Made by a program: the position numbers and the translations under genes. From the NCBI GenBank assembly GCA_018969935.1, contig JAGWXJ010000050.1:1-12031 (forward strand): a DNA stretch of 12,031 bases, given 5' to 3'. The notes below the pieces were generated by a model. The model had not been told where the DNA came from, made no database searches, and saw only the letters and a program-made list of their open reading frames with translations. Every line of letters starts with the position of its first letter. Position 1 is the first letter of the stretch. Below are positions 6,302 through 12,031 of the stretch, piece after piece. Origin of the DNA: Alphaproteobacteria bacterium (lineage in GTDB: Bacteria; Pseudomonadota; Alphaproteobacteria; Micavibrionales; UBA1664).

Positions 6302-6310
6302 ATCTAAAAT

Positions 6311-7507
6311 TCAAAATAAATCGGGCCAGTGGCGGGCTATCTCGCGGGCCGAAAACACCTCGGTCATGCTTTCAATCGGCGTGGGCCTCTCAAGGGCCTG
6401 TCCGCTATCGCGCCCCACCTGCCTGATCGATGTATCAATACTGTGGTGCCCGCCGCCCATCGTGCCCAGCGGCACGACGATCCTGAAAATGGGCGCAAAA
6501 TGCGCATTGTGTGTAAACCCGATAACCTCCTCGCGGCCCGACCATGTCACGCTGGCTTCAATACGCGATGCTTCCCCAAACCCTTGCGATAGTTTCAAGG
6601 TGGCGCCCTTGTCACCGCCCAGATACCGCCCCGCGGCAAGCGATGTACTGAAACGCGTATCGGGCATGTCATACCCCACGCGCACTTGCCCCGTAAAACG
6701 GCTGCCGTCGGTTAGTTTCATCGCGGCAGTGCTATCAGGGTCACGCCGCCATACTTTCCAGCCGTCCCCGCCCACCCAAAAAGGGGATCCATAAGGCCTG
6801 TAAACAAACTCGGCGCCGTACCCGCCGTACATGCCCTCAAGCAAGCCGCCAGTGATGCCGATGTGCAAATCGGTCAGCGGTGTCGCATGCCACGACAAAA
6901 AAAGGTTCTCGGCGCTTATGCCGTTGTCAAAATCGTCGATATCACGCCGCACGGGTGGGCGCGGGTCCGCAATATGCATCAGTGTTTCGGTATTCGTATA
7001 AAGCGGGATGGCCGCACTGGCCCCTACCGTAAAACCAAAGGGCTGCGTCATCAGGCCTGCCACAAGCAAACGGCTGCGTGCCAGCACACGCGGATAATAC
7101 GTGGTCAGGCCAAGGCTGTTTTCAAATGTGGTCTTCCACATAAACCGCTGCGTAAAGGGCAGGGCATAAGTGGCATGGCTGCACTTGATGTCGGCGTTGT
7201 TCCAGCGGGCGCCCTGCCACAACTCCTGTGGTGATGCCTGCCCGCGCATCACCGCCTGCCGCACGCTGCGGCCAATAAAAGTAACATTGGGGCCCCGTAG
7301 GCCCGCAAGGCGCGGCTGCATGCTGACGCGGCTATCGGGGATGGCGGTACCCTCGGCTTTCAGTTGCGTAAGGGCATACCCGATGCGCGGCGCAACCGCC
7401 TCATCTAGGCGCATGTCGGCACAACGGTCCACAGGCTCGTTGGCCCAAACCACGGCAGGCATGGACAACAGCGCCAAAAAAAGCAGAATCGTATAAAGAA
7501 CAGGCAT
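6311..7507 (-). CDS. YjbH/GfcD-like outer-membrane polysaccharide protein, short form
   Basis: A 398-residue secreted protein from the ATG at 7507. The first 22 residues (MPVLYTILLFLALLSMPAVVWA) form a signal peptide with a likely cut before NEP; it lacks the usual Lys/Arg at the start. From about residue 125 the sequence alternates hydrophobic and polar residues like beta-strands. It carries blocks I recognise from YjbH: GGLLEGMYGGYGAEFVYRPYG (about 220-240), the AAGRYLGGDKGATLKLSQGFG stretch (about 291-311) and RQVGRDSGQALERP near the end. YjbH and GfcD of E. coli, about 700 residues, are outer-membrane proteins of exopolysaccharide and group 4 capsule systems. This protein is little more than half that length and corresponds to their C-terminal part. 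No yjbE/F/G partner is in the window. An upstream TTG (7543) would lengthen it by 12 residues but lies before the predicted transcription start. Confidence 0.78.
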   Translation of the reverse strand: MPVLYTILLFLALLSMPAVVWANEPVDRCADMRLDEAVAPRIGYALTQLKAEGTAIPDSRVSMQPRLAGLRGPNVTFIGRSVRQAVMRGQASPQELWQGARWNNADIKCSHATYALPFTQRFMWKTTFENSLGLTTYYPRVLARSRLLVAGLMTQPFGFTVGASAAIPLYTNTETLMHIADPRPPVRRDIDDFDNGISAENLFLSWHATPLTDLHIGITGGLLEGMYGGYGAEFVYRPYGSPFWVGGDGWKVWRRDPDSTAAMKLTDGSRFTGQVRVGYDMPDTRFSTSLAAGRYLGGDKGATLKLSQGFGEASRIEASVTWSGREEVIGFTHNAHFAPIFRIVVPLGTMGGGHHSIDTSIRQVGRDSGQALERPTPIESMTEVFSAREIARHWPDLF

Positions 7508-7523
7508 ATTGGGCGAAAAACCC

Positions 7524-7530
7524 GAGAGGA
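7524..7530 (+). promoter_or_regulatory. Ribosome-binding site fixing the GTG start of glpD
   Basis: GAGAGGA lies just before the GTG at 7534-7536 and is the only good Shine-Dalgarno match in the divergent gap. It supports GTG as the true glpD start, as no ATG occurs in frame before the FAD-binding motif. Confidence 0.75.
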
Positions 7531-7533
7531 AAA

Positions 7534-9051
7534 GTGGATACAATTCTGAATAACAACGAAGGCGCTGTCAAAGCCCCGCACTGCTACGATATCGCAATCA
7601 TCGGTGGCGGCGTAAACGGCACCGCTATCGCGCGTGATGCTGCTGGGCGTGGCCATTCGGTGGTCCTCCTCGAAAAAGGTGACCTTGCTTCAGGCACATC
7701 CTCCGCCTCCACCAAACTCATCCACGGCGGCCTCAGGTATCTCGAATACGGCGAGTTGCGTCTGGTTAAAAAAGCATTGGCCGAGCGCGAGGTGTTTTTA
7801 AAAACCGCGCCGCATATCGTAAGCCCCATGCGCTTCGTTATTCCGCTACCCGAAAAGGGTAGGCCCGCTTGGATGGTGCGCGTAGGCTTGGGCCTGTATG
7901 ACCACCTTGCCCGCCGCGATGTGCTCCCGAATGCCGAGCGCATAAAAACCACCGAGCACGATTTCGTGAAACCGCTGTTCGGCAATCTGCGCGGTTGTTT
8001 CGCCTACAGCGATTGCTGGGTAGATGATGCGCGCATGGTGGTGTTGCAGGCCGTTGATGCACGCCGTCAGGGCGCTGCCGTGTGGCCACGTACCGGTGTG
8101 CGTGACATCACACCCGCAAACGGCCTTTGGGAAATTGAAACCGATACCGACCGCCGCATCCACGCCCGCATGGTCGTCAACGCGGCGGGGCCATGGGTCC
8201 GCCAACTGCTTGAAAAAAACGGCCTCGCGCAACCCAGCACGCCAAAAGTCCGCCTAGTACGCGGCTCGCACATCATAGTGCCCGCCATCTTCGAGGGTGA
8301 TCAGTCATATCTGTTGCAGCAGCCCGATGGCCGCGTTGTTTTTGCCATTCCGTATGAACATAAATTCACGCTCATCGGCACAACAGATGTCGAACACACG
8401 GGCGGGCCCGATGCGCCGCCCCATTGCACCCCTGATGAAGCCGCGTATCTGTGTGACGCCGTAAACAGGTATTTCACCAAGCAAACCCTGCCCGCGCAAA
8501 TCGTCTGGTCATACAGTGGCGTACGCCCGCTGTTCGATGATGGTCGCGGCAAGGCCGCAGCCGTTACGCGCGATTATCATTTGCACGCATCGCGCCATCA
8601 AAACGCGCCCATGCTCTCGGTCTATGGCGGCAAAATTACAACCGCGCGTGTGCTGGCCGAGGCTGTTCTGGCCGATGCCGAAAAAATAATCGGCCGTAAG
8701 GCAGGCCCGTGGACAAGCAGTGTCCCGCTTCCGGGCGGCGATATCGTGGACCGCGATTTCCATGAATTTCTGGCCGATATGGCCGCGCACTATCACTGGT
8801 TTGAAGGCGATGCGCTTTTGCGTTACGCCCGCGCCTATGGCTCTTGGCTGGGCCGCATTTTGGGCAGCGCCACGCGGCCCGAACAACTGGGCCGCAACTT
8901 CGGCCACGGCCTGTTTGAGGCGGAAGTGGAGTATCTGCGCGATGAAGAATGGGCAAGGTCGGCCGATGATATTCTCTGGCGCCGCACCAAGCTTGGCCTG
9001 CATGTATCCCCCGATACGGCAAACATGCTCCGCCGTCACATAGGGGAATAA
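7534..9051 (+). CDS. glpD: Aerobic glycerol-3-phosphate dehydrogenase
   Basis: A 505-residue FAD-dependent enzyme of the DAO superfamily. The N-terminal dinucleotide-binding motif is YDIAIIGGGVNGTAIARDAA (about 18-37), then LLEKGDLASGTSSASTKLIH and HGGLRYLEYGE, both hallmarks of GlpD. Length is the same as E. coli GlpD (about 500). It oxidises sn-glycerol 3-phosphate to dihydroxyacetone phosphate at the inner face of the cytoplasmic membrane and passes electrons to quinone. It starts with GTG behind a GAGAGGA site. The downstream glpK begins seven bases after its stop, so both are one operon. The start region doubles as the promoter of the divergent yjbH-like gene. A -10-like TATAAA (7492-7497) lies upstream without a good -35, so the promoter may need an activator. 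No glpR or glpF is present in the window. Confidence 0.97.
   Translation: MDTILNNNEGAVKAPHCYDIAIIGGGVNGTAIARDAAGRGHSVVLLEKGDLASGTSSASTKLIHGGLRYLEYGELRLVKKALAEREVFLKTAPHIVSPMRFVIPLPEKGRPAWMVRVGLGLYDHLARRDVLPNAERIKTTEHDFVKPLFGNLRGCFAYSDCWVDDARMVVLQAVDARRQGAAVWPRTGVRDITPANGLWEIETDTDRRIHARMVVNAAGPWVRQLLEKNGLAQPSTPKVRLVRGSHIIVPAIFEGDQSYLLQQPDGRVVFAIPYEHKFTLIGTTDVEHTGGPDAPPHCTPDEAAYLCDAVNRYFTKQTLPAQIVWSYSGVRPLFDDGRGKAAAVTRDYHLHASRHQNAPMLSVYGGKITTARVLAEAVLADAEKIIGRKAGPWTSSVPLPGGDIVDRDFHEFLADMAAHYHWFEGDALLRYARAYGSWLGRILGSATRPEQLGRNFGHGLFEAEVEYLRDEEWARSADDILWRRTKLGLHVSPDTANMLRRHIGE
7543..7571 (-). promoter_or_regulatory. Candidate promoter of the yjbH-like gene, inside glpD
   Basis: On the minus strand a perfect TTGACA (7571-7566) is followed after exactly 17 bases by CAGAAT (7548-7543), a four-of-six -10. 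The predicted start near 7536 gives a leader of about 29 bases to the ATG at 7507 and places the alternative TTG start (7543) before the transcript. The element lies within codons 4-13 of glpD, so polymerase at the two divergent promoters would interfere. Confidence 0.55.
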
Positions 9052-9057
9052 CCGCGC

Positions 9058-10515
9058 ATGAAAAACCTTCTCCTCGCCATCGACCAGGGTACCACCAGCA
9101 CCCGTGCGCTGGTCTTTAATGATAAGGGCGAGGTACTGGCGCTGGCGCAAAAGGAATTGTCGCTCTTCACCCCGCATGACGGCTGGGTGGAACAGGACCC
9201 CGAAGCCATCTGGAATGACACGCTGGCCACCTGCCTTGAGGTGGTTGCAAAAGTCGGTGTCGCCAACATTGCGGCCATCGGCATCACCAACCAGCGCGAA
9301 ACGACCGTGGTGTGGGATAAGGCAACAGGCAAACCCGTCTACAACGCGATTGTCTGGCAGGATAGGCGCACCGCCGGTTTTTGCGCATCCCTCAAAAACC
9401 GCGAGCCTGAGGTCCAGCAAAAAACGGGCCTGCTTTGCGACCCGTATTTCTCAGGCACAAAAATCCGCTGGGTTCTCGATAACGTTGAAGGCGCAAAGGG
9501 CAGGGATCTTCTTTTCGGCACCATCGATACGTTTTTGCTCTGGCGCCTGACTGGCGGGAAGGTCCACGCGACCGATGCCACCAACGCATCCCGCACCATG
9601 CTCTTCAACATCAATACCCAAAGCTGGGATGCGGGTTTGCTGGATATGGTTGGCGTGCCCGCCTCCATGCTGCCCGATGTGCGAGATAGCGGCGGTGATT
9701 TCGGCACAACCGAGTTGCTTGGCGCGCCGCTACCCGTCCGCGCCATTTTGGGTGACCAGCAGGCGGCGCTGTTCGGGCAGGCCTGCTACCGTGAAGGCAT
9801 GGTCAAAAGCACGTATGGCACGGGCTGCTTTGCGCTCATGAATATCGGTACGCAATTCAAAGCCTCGCAAAACAAATTGCTGACAACCATCGCGTGGCGC
9901 CTCAAGGGCAAAACCACCTACGCCATCGAGGGCGCGATTTTTGTAGCCGGCGCTGCCGTACAGTTTTTGCGCGATAACCTGAAACTGATAAAAAACAGTG
10001 CCGAAACCGAAGGCATGGCGACATCGGTGCCCGATGCAGGCGGCGTGATGTTTGTGCCGGCACTCACGGGCCTCGGCGCTCCGTTCTGGGATCCGCACGC
10101 GCGGGGCGGCATCTTCGGCCTTACGCGCGGCACAACGCCCGCGCATATCGTGCGCGCAACACTCGAGGCACAGGCCTACCAGACGCGTGACCTCATGGAT
10201 GCCATGCGCGCCGATACGGGCATCACGCCTGCAACGCTGCGTGTTGATGGCGGTCTTTCCCGCAACAACTTTGTGTGCGCGCAAATCGCAAACCAGCTGG
10301 GCTGCGCAGTCGAACGCCCCGTGAATGTCGAAACAACCGCATGGGGGGCAGCCGCACTGGCGGGGCTTGAAAGCGGCGTCTTCAAATCGCTGGATGACAT
10401 AACATCAGCATGGCGCGCAGACGCACGTTTTGAGCCGCATTCGGGGCAAGCAGAGGAAAATGCCTACGCAAAGTGGCGGAATTCCGTGCGTCGTATTATG
10501 TCACATGATGCGTAA
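9058..10515 (+). CDS. glpK: Glycerol kinase
   Basis: A 485-residue FGGY-family kinase, near the usual length of about 500. The ATP-binding start DQGTTSTR is at 9-16. Substrate-binding blocks are NQRET (78-82) and WQDRR (100-104). The catalytic base is Asp233 in ILGDQQAALFGQ, and the C-terminal ATP-site block DGGLSRN is at 397-403. It phosphorylates glycerol to sn-glycerol 3-phosphate in the cytosol, feeding GlpD in the same operon. AGGGGA (9042-9047), overlapping the end of glpD, is ten bases before the ATG. The activating histidine phosphorylated by HPr in Firmicutes enzymes does not appear in the corresponding region, so that mode of control is unlikely. Glycerol uptake would depend on diffusion or on a transporter elsewhere. 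Confidence 0.98.
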   Translation: MKNLLLAIDQGTTSTRALVFNDKGEVLALAQKELSLFTPHDGWVEQDPEAIWNDTLATCLEVVAKVGVANIAAIGITNQRETTVVWDKATGKPVYNAIVWQDRRTAGFCASLKNREPEVQQKTGLLCDPYFSGTKIRWVLDNVEGAKGRDLLFGTIDTFLLWRLTGGKVHATDATNASRTMLFNINTQSWDAGLLDMVGVPASMLPDVRDSGGDFGTTELLGAPLPVRAILGDQQAALFGQACYREGMVKSTYGTGCFALMNIGTQFKASQNKLLTTIAWRLKGKTTYAIEGAIFVAGAAVQFLRDNLKLIKNSAETEGMATSVPDAGGVMFVPALTGLGAPFWDPHARGGIFGLTRGTTPAHIVRATLEAQAYQTRDLMDAMRADTGITPATLRVDGGLSRNNFVCAQIANQLGCAVERPVNVETTAWGAAALAGLESGVFKSLDDITSAWRADARFEPHSGQAEENAYAKWRNSVRRIMSHDA

Positions 10516-10580
10516 AATTTGCGAAATCCAAATTTAGCGTGATAGCGTTACGTCAGTAATTTTACGGGGGATGATTCGTT

Positions 10581-11333
10581 ATGGCCACCAACACAGCGCT
10601 TAAGCGCACTACAAAAACAGACCGCGAGGTCGTACAGATTGATGCCGATGTCGCAAAGACAATCGCAACCTCATGGCAATCCATCAACGCTGCGGAAGAA
10701 GCGCTCATGCGCCTCGACACCGGCATCGTGCAGTGGCAGGTAGCGCCCGCAGCGCAAACGGCCATGGCCTCCATGATCGCCGATGAACTGAAATCCGGTG
10801 ACAAAATCATGACGCTCGGTTTTCAGGCTTACCCCTACATGCGCGCCGCAGGTGCCAGCGTAGCCAGCATCCTTGAAACACAACTCGGCAAAACCCTGCC
10901 TCAAAACGTCGTTGCCGCAACCGCTGATGACATTATCGCCGCCATCAAGTCGGGCACGCGCATGATTGTCGCCGTGCATGCTGAAACCAAAACCGATTGG
11001 GCAGACGTGCGCGCCATCTCCGCCGCCGCCGTAAAATCCGAAACGCCGATGCTGATGGTGATTTCAGCCGCCGTAGAAGGCGCCGCAGTTGAAACCCAGC
11101 AAAGCTGGGGCGCAACCGTGCGCGAACTGCGTGAGGCTGTCGTGTCTGTCCGCAACCAGAAAGCCATCCGCGTTGTTGCGATGTCCGACATGTCGGTTGC
11201 CGAAATTGAACAGGATATGATTGAAGCCGCGAAGATTCCGGCTGCCGAATGGCAAAACATCCTCCAGAAAAACGCTGACGGGGCTGAGATCGCGGTAAAC
11301 GCCGCTTATCAGGCACCCGTCAAGTCTTTCTAA
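10581..11333 (+). CDS. Protein of unknown function, alanine-rich, cysteine-free
   Basis: A 250-residue soluble protein that I do not recognise. It starts 65 bases after glpK, with GGGGGA ten bases before the ATG, and could be read from the glp operon or from the A+T-rich gap. The first 15 or so residues are basic and polar and look disordered; there is no signal peptide. The rest alternates helices and short hydrophobic strands, for example KIMTLGF (about 75-81), TRMIVAVHAE and PMLMVISAAV, suggesting an alpha/beta fold. It is very rich in alanine and has no cysteine. No glycine-rich nucleotide loop or catalytic triad stands out. Codon use resembles glpK, so it looks native. A degenerate Rossmann-like or sugar-binding fold is possible, but I assign no function. 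Confidence 0.75.
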   Translation: MATNTALKRTTKTDREVVQIDADVAKTIATSWQSINAAEEALMRLDTGIVQWQVAPAAQTAMASMIADELKSGDKIMTLGFQAYPYMRAAGASVASILETQLGKTLPQNVVAATADDIIAAIKSGTRMIVAVHAETKTDWADVRAISAAAVKSETPMLMVISAAVEGAAVETQQSWGATVRELREAVVSVRNQKAIRVVAMSDMSVAEIEQDMIEAAKIPAAEWQNILQKNADGAEIAVNAAYQAPVKSF

Positions 11334-11354
11334 TTCAGATCTATCAGCGTTTTT

Positions 11355-11858
11355 TCAGGCCGCTTCAAGTCTGGGTCCGCTTTTTTTCATGGAAGCCTGA
11401 TTGGCCAAAAGCATAAGGAACATCCATAACCACAGAATGTCGTTATTGCTCTTTTGCTGATCCTCCTGCCCACGGACTTGCGGCAGGTTTTTCACTTCCA
11501 CTTTATGAAACTTGTTTTCCTTGCGGCCTTCCTCGCGCTTGCGCTTAAGGGCTGCAAGGCGCTGGGCGTAGGCTTCTTCAAGGGCTGTAATCTGGGCGGC
11601 AAGGGCTTCCATCATCGGGTCGCCTGCGCCAAGCAGCGCTGCAATTTTTTCGGCATGGCTGCGGCTGTCCGCAATCTGGCGGTGCATGATGCAAAGGCCG
11701 GGGTCAATTAGCAAAAAGGCGTCAGCCATACGCACAACCGTGTTGCGCGGCATATCGGCAATCACTGCCGAAACGGCGCCAAGGCTATCGCGCAGGCTCT
11801 TTTTGGCGGCTGCTACGGCTTCCTTTTGGACGGGCGATGGTTCGGCATAAGGCTTCAC
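11355..11858 (-). CDS. Hypothetical coiled-coil protein with aromatic hydrophobic C-terminal segment
   Basis: A 167-residue protein, unrecognised. Residues 14-75 are mostly helical, 82-112 form a charged, probably coiled-coil stretch (EALAAQITALEEAYAQRLAA, then KRKREE), and 113-139 are polar and likely flexible. At 141-152 comes ILWLWMFLMLLA, a very hydrophobic tryptophan-containing segment too short for a standard membrane helix; together with the next residues it could be a tail anchor or a membrane-surface helix. The start is a GTG, the first possible start after an in-frame TAG, with only a weak ribosome-binding site; the first internal ATG would remove 35 residues. It converges with the 10581-11333 gene, 21 bases apart and without a clear terminator. 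It lies 67 bases downstream of gapR on the same strand, so it may share a transcript. Confidence 0.65.
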   Translation of the reverse strand: MKPYAEPSPVQKEAVAAAKKSLRDSLGAVSAVIADMPRNTVVRMADAFLLIDPGLCIMHRQIADSRSHAEKIAALLGAGDPMMEALAAQITALEEAYAQRLAALKRKREEGRKENKFHKVEVKNLPQVRGQEDQQKSNNDILWLWMFLMLLANQASMKKSGPRLEAA

Positions 11859-11925
11859 ACTCGAAAGCTAACCGAAAACTATGAAAATAAGTTTAACGCC
11901 CGAAAAATGTATGTTTTTAGGGGGC

Positions 11926-12031
11926 TTATACGCCTACGGCCGCACGGTAGGTTTCAAGCAGGGCGTCTTCTTCCGCCAGCTTGTTCGAATCCATTTTGCG
12001 CATACGGATGATTTTGCGCATGGTCTTCACG
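11926..12031 (-). CDS. gapR: GapR (UPF0335/DUF2312) chromatin protein, partial C-terminal end
   Basis: The last 34 codons of a gene entering from the right edge. The visible protein is VKTMRKIIRMRKMDSNKLAE followed by EDALLETYRAAVGV and a TAA. This matches the end of the UPF0335/DUF2312 family, which usually reads like VK-x-LRK-VI-x-RK-x(6-8)-EE-x-LL-x-Y-x-x-ALG. The family member studied in Caulobacter, GapR, is about 90 residues long, forms a tetramer around overtwisted A+T-rich DNA and supports replication and topoisomerase activity. The basic stretch with several Arg and Lys fits the DNA-contacting part. The N-terminal coiled coil and promoter are outside the window. An imperfect hairpin in the 67-base gap after the stop may terminate it. 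Confidence 0.85.
   Translation of the reverse strand, partial: VKTMRKIIRMRKMDSNKLAEEDALLETYRAAVGV

Noticed and set aside
6249..6794. Plus-strand open frame starting with TTG before the terminator
   Set aside because: It reads through the strong terminator hairpin and lies antisense to the yjbH-like gene.
7508..7543. TTG start at 7543 for the yjbH-like gene
   Set aside because: It lies before the predicted transcription start, overlaps the glpD start, has no ribosome-binding site, and would put 12 extra residues before a signal peptide that is complete without them.
8509..9420. 303-codon minus-strand open frame across the glpD-glpK junction
   Set aside because: It covers the C-terminus of GlpD and the N-terminus of GlpK, both unmistakable; no motif or ribosome-binding site.
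11880..11925. Imperfect hairpin between gapR and the coiled-coil gene as a terminator
   Set aside because: The stem (GCCC/GGGC plus AAAAA/TTTTT) has internal mismatches and no proper T-run; mentioned under gapR only as a possibility.
1..12031. CRISPR arrays, insertion sequences, phage genes or long direct repeats
   Set aside because: I saw no regularly spaced repeats, transposase motifs, terminal inverted repeats or duplicated flanks on reading both strands.

Overview
The window looks like a piece of an alphaproteobacterial chromosome, moderately G+C-rich by eye with A+T-rich gaps. The diagnostic genes are a CpdR-type response regulator at 2725-3096 and the C-terminal end of a GapR (UPF0335/DUF2312) protein at the right edge, both typical of Alphaproteobacteria. 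A phospholipase C/glycosyltransferase pair of the PlcP-Agt type fits the same class. I cannot place it to order. Coding density is high. No stretch of more than about 160 bases lacks a gene, and I see no insertion sequence, phage gene, CRISPR array or long repeat.

Left part (1-2451, minus strand): a tightly packed operon read right to left. It holds a single-helix sugar-phosphate transferase, a SAM methyltransferase, the N-terminal half of a split transketolase and the start of its C-terminal half. Every junction overlaps by 1-4 bases. It looks like the end of a surface-glycan or glycolipid cluster that continues left of the window. A tRNA-Val(GAC) gene with its own promoter follows at 2594-2668.

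Middle part (2725-6301): cpdR, then a two-gene operon of a metallophosphoesterase and a GT4 glycosyltransferase, all on the minus strand. The pair matches PlcP-Agt, which replaces phospholipids with glycolipids under phosphate shortage. Divergent from it, 19 bases away, is the pseudouridine synthase gene rluD. Its 3' flank carries a candidate promoter followed about 100 bases later by a strong intrinsic terminator, so a small RNA may be encoded there.

Right part (6311-12031): a short YjbH/GfcD-like outer-membrane protein gene on the minus strand has its start next to the divergent glpD-glpK operon. Its best promoter (perfect TTGACA, 17-base spacer) lies inside the first codons of glpD. Downstream of glpK is a cysteine-free protein of unknown function. 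A convergent coiled-coil protein with a short aromatic hydrophobic C-terminal segment comes next, then the end of gapR.

The shared theme is the envelope and glycerolipids: glycan lipid-carrier loading, lipid remodelling, polysaccharide export and glycerol-3-phosphate use. CpdR and GapR add cell-cycle and chromosome functions. The functional links between these blocks are inferred from proximity only.
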